Assembly (NCBI GenBank): GCA_045627705.1
Contig: JAZQOE010000125.1
Location: 1-43,103, forward strand
Direction of reading: 5' to 3'
From: JBMNHG01 sp045627705
GTDB taxonomy: Bacteria; Verrucomicrobiota; Kiritimatiellia; RFP12; JBMNHG01
DNA length: 43,103 nucleotides
Shown here: positions 21,673 through 28,683 of the stretch, one piece after another
Position numbering within the stretch: position 1 is the stretch's first letter
Layout: each line of letters starts with the position of its first letter
Notes under the pieces: generated by a model
The model's input: only the letters and a program-made list of their open reading frames with translations
The model's database searches: none
Told to the model about the DNA's origin: nothing
Made by a program: the position numbers and the translations under genes

Positions 21673-24543
21673 ATGCTCTTTCTCCACGCACATTGGTCTG
21701 GCGGTCATCTCTTCCTCGATGCCGATCGCGGAAACGGCGGCGACACCCCAAACCCAAATGACCTTGCCGCCGCCCTTGCCAGCATAATCGGATGGAAGCC
21801 CGTCGAGGCCGCCGATTCGCAATCACTCCCCGTCGCGCTTTCGTGGCCGGCGTGGTGCGACATCTTCGCCGCCGTTCCTTCCGAGGACGATCTTTCGGCC
21901 ATTGATTCGCCCGTCCTCCTCGCCCGCGGCGCAATGGCGGCGCCCGACCTCCAGGGCTGGGCGCGTCTCTGGCGTTTCGCGGGTTCGCTCGTCGCCAGGC
22001 AGCGCTACCTCCCATCGATCGCCTCCACCACAAATGGCTTCGAGGCGCACTGGGAGCCCGTCTATCCCGATTCGTCGCTCTCCGCGTCAGCGCCACCCGC
22101 CGCACGCGCCGCCGCCCACGAGTTCATCGCCGCCGCAGTTGACTTCATCGTCCGGCGCGCGACCACGACTACCCTCACGCGCGCCCATGCCCGCCGCGCC
22201 CTTTTCTCGTCGGTCCACGACGCATGGTTCGCCGCGCTGCGCGACGATTCTCCCTCGATACGCTGGGAACCGCGAGAGGACATCGCATCACTCCAGGCGA
22301 CAATGGCGAAATGGCACCTCCCCGTCGCCGTCGATTCAGCGCGCATCCGCTTCCATCTCGTCGCGCCACCCGCTCCTACGCAGACGCAGGAAAACGGCGC
22401 ACCGCAAACCTGGCGCCTGACCGTCTCCTTCGATGGCGGAGATTCCCTGCCGGCAAGTCTCGCGGACCGCGTTGTCATGCTCACCGCGCTCGGCCAGGCC
22501 GCGAAGGTGTGTCCGCTTCCCGACGACATCTTCGGGAAAAACGGCGCGCCGCTTTCGACATCCCAGGCATACGCATTTCTCACGACCTACGCGCCGCGCC
22601 TCGCCGACACGGGATACGGAGTCAACCTCCCCGAATGGTGGCGCCCCGCGGATCCATCGTCCGCCGCGCGCATCGCGCTTCGCGGAAGCGTCTCCGAAAT
22701 CACCGGCGACCTCGCCTCAATCCACTGGGAGGTCGTGCTAGGCGACGATTCGCTCACGCTCGACGACATCCGCGATCTCGCCGAAGGCGGCGAACATCTC
22801 GTCGCTGTGCGCGGACGCTGGATCGAGGCCGACAAGCAAACGCTTTCCGCGGCTCGCCGCATTCTCTCTGACCCGCATGACGAGCGCATTCCCGTAACCA
22901 CCCTGCTCCGCTTCGCCCTCGGCGGCGGCAGCGCGCGCGGATTGCCAATCGCCGGCATCACGGCGGATGGGCCATCGCGCCGCCTTCTCGAGCATCTCCA
23001 GGGCGGAACAACAACGCCCGAACAAGCCACCCCTCCCGCCACTTTCAACGGCTCGCTGCGCCCATACCAGCTGCGCGGCCTTTCATGGATGCTCTTCCTG
23101 CGCCAATGGGGCTTCGGCGCGTGCCTTGCCGACGACATGGGACTCGGCAAGACAATCCAGGCGCTCGCCCTGCTGCTCAAAGTCCGCGACTCCGGCGAAA
23201 AGCGCCCGGCCCTGCTCGTCTGCCCGACAACCATCATCGGCAACTGGGCGCGCGAAGCGGCGCGTTTCGCGCCTTCCCTCCGCGTGCTGATCCACCATGG
23301 CCCCAGCCGTCTCTCCGGGGAAGCGCTCCGCGAGGAAGCCGAGTGTCACGACCTTGTAATCACAAGCTACGCGCTCCTGCCGCGCGACTTCCCACACCTG
23401 CGCGAAATCAAATGGTCTGGGATGCTCCTCGACGAAGCGCAGAACATCAAGAACGCATCCACACGCCAGTCGAAAGCGGCGCGCGCGCTTTCCGCCGACT
23501 ATCGGATCGCCCTCACCGGCACGCCCGTCGAAAACCATGTCGGCGAACTCTGGACCCTGATGGATTTCCTGAATCCGGGACTCCTCGGCAATCGCGCTAC
23601 ATTTCGGGCGCACATACAGATTCCGCTCCAGACGGGGATCGACCCATCGGCCCGTCCGCGCTTGCGCCGTCTCGTGCGCCCGTTCATCCTGCGCCGCATG
23701 AAGACCGATCCGGAAATCTGCGCGGAACTGCCAAGGAAATTTTCGCAGAAGGTCTTCTGTCCGCTCACCCGCGAACAGGCCCGTCTCTACGCCGCGGAAC
23801 TGCGGCGGCTCGACGACAGCCTCAAATCCTCGACATCCGCGGCGCGCCGCGGACTCGTCCTCGCGACCCTCACGCGCCTCAAGCAAATCTGCAACCATCC
23901 CGCGCACTATCTCGCCGATGGCTCGCGGCTCGACGGACGCTCTGGCAAGCTCGCGCGTCTCGAGGCGATGGTCGAGGAGATGCTCGAGACTGGCGACCGC
24001 GCCCTGATCTTCACGCAGTTCGTAAAGATGGGCGAACTCATCCAGCGCCATCTCGACCACTGCTTCGGTTGCGGCGCGCCGCTTTTGCACGGCGGACTGA
24101 ACCGTGCGGACCGCGACAAGATGGTCGCCGATTTCCAGTCGCCATCGGGTCCGCCTGTCTTCATCCTTTCCCTCCGCGCGGGCGGCACCGGACTGAACCT
24201 CACAGCGGCAAACCGCGTGATCCACTTCGACCGCTGGTGGAACCCGGCGGTCGAGAACCAGGCGACCGACCGCGCATACCGCATCGGGCAGACGCGGGCG
24301 GTGACAGTCCATGCGTTCCTTTGCCCGGGCACACTCGAAGAACGCATCGACCAGCTGATCGAGGAGAAGGTCCACCTCGCCGGGGAACTCGTCGGCGAGG
24401 GCGAATCATGGCTCGCCGATCTTTCCGACCGCGAACTCCGCGACATCCTCGAGCTGTCAGTGGATTCGGTGGGAGAATCAGGTGTGTCCCCGGTTTCCCT
24501 AGTAGGCAAGGCTGCTGCCGCCGATGTATTCGCGGAGGAGTGA
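21673..24543 (+). CDS. SNF2-family DEAD/DEAH helicase with N-terminal SNF2-associated domain
   Basis: Predicted ATP-dependent DNA translocase of the bacterial SNF2/Rad54-like group, 956 residues. The N-terminal ~470 residues resemble the SNF2_assoc region found in bacterial relatives. The ATPase core has DDMGLGKT (487-494), DEAQ (587-590), the GTPVENHVGELWTLMDFLNP block, ALIFTQFVKMGELIQ, GGTGLNLTAANRV (837-849) and DRAYRIGQTR (866-875). KNGAPL at 289-294 is encoded by the shared near-palindrome noted separately. It overlaps the tail of the convergent uridine kinase gene by 45 bases. The preceding recJ suggests a DNA repair or replication setting; the exact role is unknown. Confidence 0.93.
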   Translation: MLFLHAHWSGGHLFLDADRGNGGDTPNPNDLAAALASIIGWKPVEAADSQSLPVALSWPAWCDIFAAVPSEDDLSAIDSPVLLARGAMAAPDLQGWARLWRFAGSLVARQRYLPSIASTTNGFEAHWEPVYPDSSLSASAPPAARAAAHEFIAAAVDFIVRRATTTTLTRAHARRALFSSVHDAWFAALRDDSPSIRWEPREDIASLQATMAKWHLPVAVDSARIRFHLVAPPAPTQTQENGAPQTWRLTVSFDGGDSLPASLADRVVMLTALGQAAKVCPLPDDIFGKNGAPLSTSQAYAFLTTYAPRLADTGYGVNLPEWWRPADPSSAARIALRGSVSEITGDLASIHWEVVLGDDSLTLDDIRDLAEGGEHLVAVRGRWIEADKQTLSAARRILSDPHDERIPVTTLLRFALGGGSARGLPIAGITADGPSRRLLEHLQGGTTTPEQATPPATFNGSLRPYQLRGLSWMLFLRQWGFGACLADDMGLGKTIQALALLLKVRDSGEKRPALLVCPTTIIGNWAREAARFAPSLRVLIHHGPSRLSGEALREEAECHDLVITSYALLPRDFPHLREIKWSGMLLDEAQNIKNASTRQSKAARALSADYRIALTGTPVENHVGELWTLMDFLNPGLLGNRATFRAHIQIPLQTGIDPSARPRLRRLVRPFILRRMKTDPEICAELPRKFSQKVFCPLTREQARLYAAELRRLDDSLKSSTSAARRGLVLATLTRLKQICNHPAHYLADGSRLDGRSGKLARLEAMVEEMLETGDRALIFTQFVKMGELIQRHLDHCFGCGAPLLHGGLNRADRDKMVADFQSPSGPPVFILSLRAGGTGLNLTAANRVIHFDRWWNPAVENQATDRAYRIGQTRAVTVHAFLCPGTLEERIDQLIEEKVHLAGELVGEGESWLADLSDRELRDILELSVDSVGESGVSPVSLVGKAAAADVFAEE
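22537..22556 (+). repeat. NGAPL-encoding near-palindrome, copy in the SNF2 gene
   Basis: AAAAACGGCGCGCCGCTTTC; its first 19 bases are identical to copies in the uridine kinase and ABC permease genes, read in the same frame relative to each gene (Lys-Asn-Gly-Ala-Pro-Leu). The centre CGGCGCGCCG is a perfect palindrome flanked by an A-run and a T-rich arm. Confidence 0.7.
24481..24492 (-). repeat. Partial GGGGACACACC box between convergent genes
   Basis: On the minus strand CGGGGACACACC matches 12 of the 15 bases of the hairpin box (CGGGGACACACCCCG) clustered near the second RAYT. It begins six bases after the uridine kinase stop and lies within the last codons of the SNF2 gene. The 3' arm is lost (followed by TGA rather than CCG). 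It looks like a degenerate copy, though chance cannot be excluded. Confidence 0.45.
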
Positions 24544-25458
24544 ATCGCTGGGGACGGCTGATGCGGGCGCCTCGCGGAAGCGCGCCAGGAAAGCGAGCAG
24601 GCGATCGATAACGGCCTCGTCATCCGCGGAAAGCGGCGCGCCGTTTTTTCCGCCCTTTGCCGATTTCGCCCCATTGAGAAGTTTCTCTACGATCGGCTTC
24701 AATACCGGCACTTCGTAGTCGATTGCCGAGTTGAACACCGCGTTGGCGTTGCATTCGAACGGGAAAATCCAACGCTCCTCGCCACGCCGCACGACAGGCC
24801 AAAACCCGATGGTCTCAGTCGCCGTGGTATTGCGGAAGAGATTGTCGCGCACGATACGGCGAAGCAGACGGATGTCGGTTGTCGAAATCCTTGTCTTGTC
24901 CGCAAATGAAAGGCGCGGAAGAAGCCGCACGTACAAAAGGAATTTCCATTCCGCTGGAATATCGGCGGTCAGGCGGGGATTGAGGCAGTGAAGGCCCTCC
25001 ATCACGATCACTTCGTCGGAAGCGAGGCGCGTCGGAGTGGCGTCGTCGAAACCAGTCTTCGTGGCGAAATCGAAATTGCGCAGATGGACTTCGCGGCCTT
25101 CGAGCAACCCGGCGAGATCGGCATTCAGGCGCGGAATGTCCATCGCCTCGATATGTTCGTAGTCGAGGTTGCCGGATTCATCGCGCGGGTTGCGGGCGTC
25201 GCCAACGAAATAGTCGTCGGTGGAAAGGACGAGCGGACGAATTCCATTGGCGGCGAGATGGTACTTCAGGTGCATCGCGGTCGTGGTCTTGCCGGACGAT
25301 GATGGACCGGCGATCAGCACAAGGCGCGTTTCGGGGCGCGCCGTGATTTGCGCGGCGATCTCGACGAGCTGCTTGTCGTACTTCGCTTCGGTTATCTGCA
25401 CGAACTCATCGAAACCGCCGGTGGCGATCGCGGAATCAAGTTCTTCGATTGTCTTCAT
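24499..25458 (-). CDS. udk: Uridine kinase-like nucleoside kinase
   Basis: P-loop kinase of the uridine kinase/phosphoribulokinase family, 319 residues; it would phosphorylate uridine or cytidine to the monophosphate in salvage. The Walker A motif is GPSSSGKT (51-58), followed by LSTDDYF (78-84) and IVMEGLHCLNP, with DKTRISTTDIRLLRRIVRD typical of this branch. It is longer than E. coli Udk, with extra N-terminal residues. An Ala/Lys/Gly-rich linker with KNGAPL (271-276) appears inserted before the C-terminal helix. It is last in the ribH-nusB-ribD-rluA-udk operon, 28 bases after the rluA-like gene. Stop TAG. The uridine kinase label is by family; substrate is not proven. Confidence 0.85.
   Translation of the reverse strand: MKTIEELDSAIATGGFDEFVQITEAKYDKQLVEIAAQITARPETRLVLIAGPSSSGKTTTAMHLKYHLAANGIRPLVLSTDDYFVGDARNPRDESGNLDYEHIEAMDIPRLNADLAGLLEGREVHLRNFDFATKTGFDDATPTRLASDEVIVMEGLHCLNPRLTADIPAEWKFLLYVRLLPRLSFADKTRISTTDIRLLRRIVRDNLFRNTTATETIGFWPVVRRGEERWIFPFECNANAVFNSAIDYEVPVLKPIVEKLLNGAKSAKGGKNGAPLSADDEAVIDRLLAFLARFREAPASAVPSDSLLREYIGGSSLAY
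24628..24651 (-). repeat. NGAPL-encoding near-palindrome, copy in the uridine kinase gene
   Basis: The forward strand reads GGAAAGCGGCGCGCCG followed by six T and CC, so the arms GGAAA and TTTCC also pair. It shares the 19-base core AAAGCGGCGCGCCGTTTTT with the permease copy and, in reverse complement, with the SNF2 copy. It lies in a low-complexity linker that appears to be extra in this kinase. Confidence 0.7.
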
Positions 25459-25486
25459 GTTTCACCCTTTGTTGCGAATGATGTTA

Positions 25487-26197
25487 TCACCTGGCGAAGA
25501 GGATGTCGCGCGGAGGTTCCGCAACCGCCACGACTTGCCTGCCAGTGGAAGGATGCGGGAATGAAAGCTGAACCGCATGGAGGAGCGGGCGGCGCGGCGG
25601 GGATGCCATGTGACTGTCCTTCGCCGGATCGCCGTAGAGGTCGTCGCCCGCGATCGGATGGCCGAGGTGCGCGGCGTGGACGCGGATCTGGTGCGTGCGG
25701 CCGGTTTCGATTGTAAACTCGACCAGGGCGAGCCCGCCCCTCTTCTGCAGGACATCCCAGTGAGTTGTCGCATTGCGGGCATCGGGGTGGCGGGCGGCTT
25801 CGCCTGGCTCGACCACGCGCATCCGTTTTCCGTCGGGCCGCTTTCCGACAAGGGTTTCGATCGTGCCGCGGGCGGGACGGGGCGCACCGTGTAGGACGGC
25901 GAGGTACGTCTTTTGCACGCCGGCATGCGATTCGAATGCGTTGCGCAGTTTGAGGTATGCGTGTTGTGTGCGCGCGAAGACGATTGCGCCACTGGTGCCG
26001 ATATCGAGGCGGTGCACGACGCCGGGACGGTCGCGGCTTCCGACATCCGCCATTTCGGGAAACTCGCGAAGAAGCATGTCGGTCAAAGCGGGTTCGTGGC
26101 GTCCGGGCGCAGGGTGGACGATTGTTCCCGCCGGTTTATCGACGACGACGAAGTCGCGGTCTTCGAGGATTATTTCGATTCCGCGCATCTCATCCAC
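25487..26197 (-). CDS. RluA-family 23S/tRNA pseudouridine synthase
   Basis: Converts specific uridines in rRNA or tRNA to pseudouridine; 236 residues. The catalytic motif HRLDIGTSG (62-70) gives Asp65 as the nucleophile, followed by KTYLAVLHG and the conserved GRTHQIRVHAAHLGHPIAGD block with the catalytic-pocket Arg. There is no N-terminal S4 domain, so it is nearer RluA than RluD in architecture; the target position cannot be told. The GTG at 26197 overlaps the ribD TAG (TAGTG), implying coupling; an ATG at 26188 (MRGIEIILED) is an equally possible start. Confidence 0.92.
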   Translation of the reverse strand: MDEMRGIEIILEDRDFVVVDKPAGTIVHPAPGRHEPALTDMLLREFPEMADVGSRDRPGVVHRLDIGTSGAIVFARTQHAYLKLRNAFESHAGVQKTYLAVLHGAPRPARGTIETLVGKRPDGKRMRVVEPGEAARHPDARNATTHWDVLQKRGGLALVEFTIETGRTHQIRVHAAHLGHPIAGDDLYGDPAKDSHMASPPRRPLLHAVQLSFPHPSTGRQVVAVAEPPRDILFAR

Positions 26198-27420
26198 TAA
26201 TCGTGCGGCGCGCTGGGGGCAGCGCGCCCTACCGCCTGCTGGACGGAATCCGAGTTAGAAGAGGCAGGACGGTTTGCCTCAAACCGCTGCGGCGCTGGAT
26301 TAGCGCATTTTGGGATTGGCCTTGCGACAACGAGAAGATCGCGTCCGACGAAACGCGCCGAGCGTGTTTCTAGCGCGATTGAATCGGGAAGGAGCAGGTC
26401 CATTCCGGCGAGGCCCGGGCGGGCTGCGGCGTCGCCAAGAAACTTTGGCGCGTAGAAAAGCTGGAACTCGTCGGCAAGTCCAGCGCGGACGAGCGAACCC
26501 GCGAGGAGTCCGCCGCCTTCGCAGAGCATACGCATGAAACCTTCGTCGGCGAGGCGATGCGCAAGGGCGTGGAAATCGACTGCATTGGGGTCGCTGGCGG
26601 AAGGCAGCGTCCAAACGCGGGCGCCATGGGAGGTCAGTTCGCGCAATTTCCCCGCTGATGGTTCGCGGGCGGTGACGACCACGGTGCGTTCCGCCGCGGC
26701 GTCGGCGAGTACTTGCGCGGAAGGCGGGATGCGGCAGCGGCCATCGACTACAACCCGGAAGAGCGTTTGCGGCGCGCCGCGAAGGCGGCAGAGGAGCGAC
26801 GGATTATCCGCGATCACGGTGCCAGCGCCAACGATCACGGCGTCGCAACGGCACCGCAGGTGCTGGACATAGTCGCGTGCCTTGTCGGAAGAAATCCAAC
26901 GGGAGGAACCGGTGCGATCGGCGATGCGGCCATCGAGCGTCATCGCGAGCTTGACGGTGAAAAACGGACGCTCGTTCAGCGTCCGCATCACGAACGGCTC
27001 GATCAGCGCCTCGGCTTCTGCGCGGCATGGGCCGACCGTCACATCTATTCCCGCATTGCGGAGGATGTCGAAGCCGCGGCCGGCATGGCGCGGATTGGGA
27101 TCGGGGCATGCCACGACCACGCGGCGGATGCCGGAACGCAGGATCAAGTCTGTGCAAGGCGGGGTGCGGCCTGTCGTGCAGCAAGGTTCGAGGGTCACGT
27201 AGAGCGTGGCCTTGCGCGAAGGCTTGCGCGGGCAAGAGGCGAAAGCGTTCACCTCGGCATGGGGTTGTCCGGCGGCATGGTGCCAGCCTTCGCCGAGAGG
27301 CGCGCCGTTTTCCACGATGACGGCGCCCACGGGCGGATTGGGCCTGGTCTGTCCCTCCGCGCGGCGCGCGAGCGAAAGGGCGCGCCTCATCCAGCGGATA
27401 TCATCGGATTGCGCTTTCAT
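26197..27420 (-). CDS. ribD: Bifunctional riboflavin deaminase/reductase RibD
   Basis: Two steps of riboflavin synthesis: deamination of the pyrimidine and reduction of the ribosyl side chain; 407 residues. The deaminase zinc site is H54-A-E56 with Cys80 and Cys89 (TLEPCCTTGRTPPC). The reductase domain begins near 148 (RPFFTVKLAMTLDGRIADRT) and contains CEGGGLLAGSLV. The last ~45 residues after LLVVARP are an extra low-complexity tail encoded by GC-rich repeated-looking DNA. The start MKAQSDDIRWMRRAL fits the family; an upstream GTG at 27477 overlapping the nusB stop would add 19 residues. Stop TAG. NGAPL at 38-42 occupies a normal family loop. Confidence 0.93.
   Translation of the reverse strand: MKAQSDDIRWMRRALSLARRAEGQTRPNPPVGAVIVENGAPLGEGWHHAAGQPHAEVNAFASCPRKPSRKATLYVTLEPCCTTGRTPPCTDLILRSGIRRVVVACPDPNPRHAGRGFDILRNAGIDVTVGPCRAEAEALIEPFVMRTLNERPFFTVKLAMTLDGRIADRTGSSRWISSDKARDYVQHLRCRCDAVIVGAGTVIADNPSLLCRLRGAPQTLFRVVVDGRCRIPPSAQVLADAAAERTVVVTAREPSAGKLRELTSHGARVWTLPSASDPNAVDFHALAHRLADEGFMRMLCEGGGLLAGSLVRAGLADEFQLFYAPKFLGDAAARPGLAGMDLLLPDSIALETRSARFVGRDLLVVARPIPKCANPAPQRFEANRPASSNSDSVQQAVGRAAPSAPHD
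27298..27313 (-). repeat. Partial NGAPL near-palindrome in ribD
   Basis: The forward strand AGGCGCGCCGTTTTCC shares the GGCGCGCCGTTTT core with the other copies, and the frame again reads Glu-Asn-Gly-Ala-Pro-Leu. The left arm differs (CTCTC instead of CTTTC on the coding strand). Because this lies in a conserved RibD loop without an insertion, it may be chance or conversion rather than an inserted copy. Confidence 0.4.
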
Positions 27421-27438
27421 CGGAAGGGGCTGGCTTAT

Positions 27439-27471
27439 CGATTGCGATCGACGGCATCCGATTGCGATCGA
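27439..27471 (-). repeat. 13-bp tandem direct repeat at the nusB-ribD junction
   Basis: CGATTGCGATCGA occurs at 27439-27451 and again at 27459-27471, with a 20-base period. It lies between the nusB stop and the chosen ribD ATG. If ribD starts at the upstream GTG, the repeat would be translated. It could be a binding site or a small duplication; nothing decides. Confidence 0.6.
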
Positions 27472-27473
27472 AA

Positions 27474-28049
27474 TCACTTCTTGTGGCGGCGATGCGCTGG
27501 CGGCGTGGCCACAGTGCGCTCGGGGCGCTTCACATCGCGTTTCGCGCGGTCGAGGATGCCGTTTACGAACGAGCCGGAGTTTGAGTTGCTAAAGAACTTC
27601 GCCAGATCGATCGCCTCGTTGATGCAGACGATGGGAGGCGTTTCCTCGGAGTAGAACATCTCGAAGAAGGCGAGGCGGAGGACATTCCTATCGACCGCGC
27701 CCATGCGGTAGATGGGCCATGAGTTGTCGCCCGTGTTCGTATATGACTCGATGCGGTCGTCGATTTCGTTGCGGATGCCCCACACTCCGCGGGCGAGCTT
27801 CTCGGCGAAATTGCGCAGGCGGGGCGGCGCGATGATATCCGCGCCGGCGTATTTTTCCTGCGGGTCATTCGGCGAAGGCTCGGCATCCGGCGGGGCGTCG
27901 GCGGCCCTCTTCTCGAGGAAAAGGCGGATTTGCAAATCCCAAAACGCGAGGATTGCCGAATCGAGGTCGGCGTTCGCGACGGGGTTGAAATCGAGCATGA
28001 AGATAATCTGGAGGGCCCATTCGCGGGCCTCGCGCCTAGTAGTGGCCAT
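27474..28049 (-). CDS. nusB: Transcription antitermination factor NusB
   Basis: RNA-binding partner of S10 in rRNA antitermination, 191 residues. MATTRREAREWALQIIFMLD is the family opening, and the C-terminal half shows WPIYRMGAVDRNVLRLAFFE and PPIVCINEAIDLAKFFSNSN, then SFVNGILDRAKRD. A longer insertion (about residues 50-75, Ala/Asp/Pro-rich) and a basic tail make it longer than E. coli NusB (139). It lies between ribH and ribD, a frequent neighbourhood of nusB. The ATG at 28049 was preferred over an upstream start that overlaps ribH. Confidence 0.95.
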   Translation of the reverse strand: MATTRREAREWALQIIFMLDFNPVANADLDSAILAFWDLQIRLFLEKRAADAPPDAEPSPNDPQEKYAGADIIAPPRLRNFAEKLARGVWGIRNEIDDRIESYTNTGDNSWPIYRMGAVDRNVLRLAFFEMFYSEETPPIVCINEAIDLAKFFSNSNSGSFVNGILDRAKRDVKRPERTVATPPAHRRHKK

Positions 28050-28074
28050 GGCTTGGCGTCCCGCGATCGGAGTT

Positions 28075-28539
28075 TCAGGGAAGGACCTTGAAGAGCGAGG
28101 CCATCTCGATGGCGGCCTGCGTGGCGTCCCAGCCCTTGTTGCCGGCCTTGGTGCCAGCGCGTTCAACGGCCTGCTCGATGGTATCCGCGCAGATGATGCC
28201 GTTCAAGACAGGCACGCCGGATTCGAGTCCGATGGAAGCGAGGGAGCGCGAGACCTGGTTGTTGATCAGGTCGGCATGCGGAGTCGCGCCGCGGATGACC
28301 GCGCCAACGGCGACAATCGCATCGTACTTGCCTGTCTTCGCGAGGCGCGACACGACGAAAGGAATCTCGTTGGCACCGGGGACTCGGGCGAGCGACAGAT
28401 CGGCTTCCTTGCCGCCGTGGCGGATGAAGCAATCGGTCGCCCCCTTCACGAGCTGCTCGGTGAAGAAGCTGTTGAAACGACTAACGACCACGGCGATCTT
28501 CAAGCCGGCCGCGTTAAGGTTGCCAGAGAATTCTTTCAT
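28075..28539 (-). CDS. ribH: 6,7-dimethyl-8-ribityllumazine synthase
   Basis: Penultimate enzyme of riboflavin synthesis, condensing the ribityl-pyrimidine with dihydroxybutanone phosphate; 154 residues, the family length. SRFNSFF (20-26), VPGANEIP (53-60) and GAVIRGATPH (79-88) are present, with His88 as the catalytic base. It is the first gene of the ribH-nusB-ribD-rluA-udk operon, with CGGAG before the ATG and a plausible promoter 30 bases upstream. No FMN riboswitch is visible: the leader is only about 25 bases. Confidence 0.96.
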   Translation of the reverse strand: MKEFSGNLNAAGLKIAVVVSRFNSFFTEQLVKGATDCFIRHGGKEADLSLARVPGANEIPFVVSRLAKTGKYDAIVAVGAVIRGATPHADLINNQVSRSLASIGLESGVPVLNGIICADTIEQAVERAGTKAGNKGWDATQAAIEMASLFKVLP

Positions 28540-28568
28540 TGGTGAGGCTCCGTTGAAAAGTTCGAGGG

Positions 28569-28597
28569 ATGATAGCAGAAATGGGACGCCGTTGAAA
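28569..28597 (-). promoter_or_regulatory. Putative promoter of the ribH-nusB-ribD operon
   Basis: On the minus strand TTTCAA (28592-28597) and TATCAT (28569-28574) are 17 bases apart. The -10 matches consensus at 5/6; the -35 is weak. The predicted start lies about 23 bases before the ribH ATG. Confidence 0.4.
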
Positions 28598-28683
28598 GCG
28601 CAAACGGCAAAGACGCAGTGCGGCGGCGCGCCGCAGTGGATTGTCGCGGGCTCGGCTGGCTGCCGGACGCGGCTTGGAACCCA

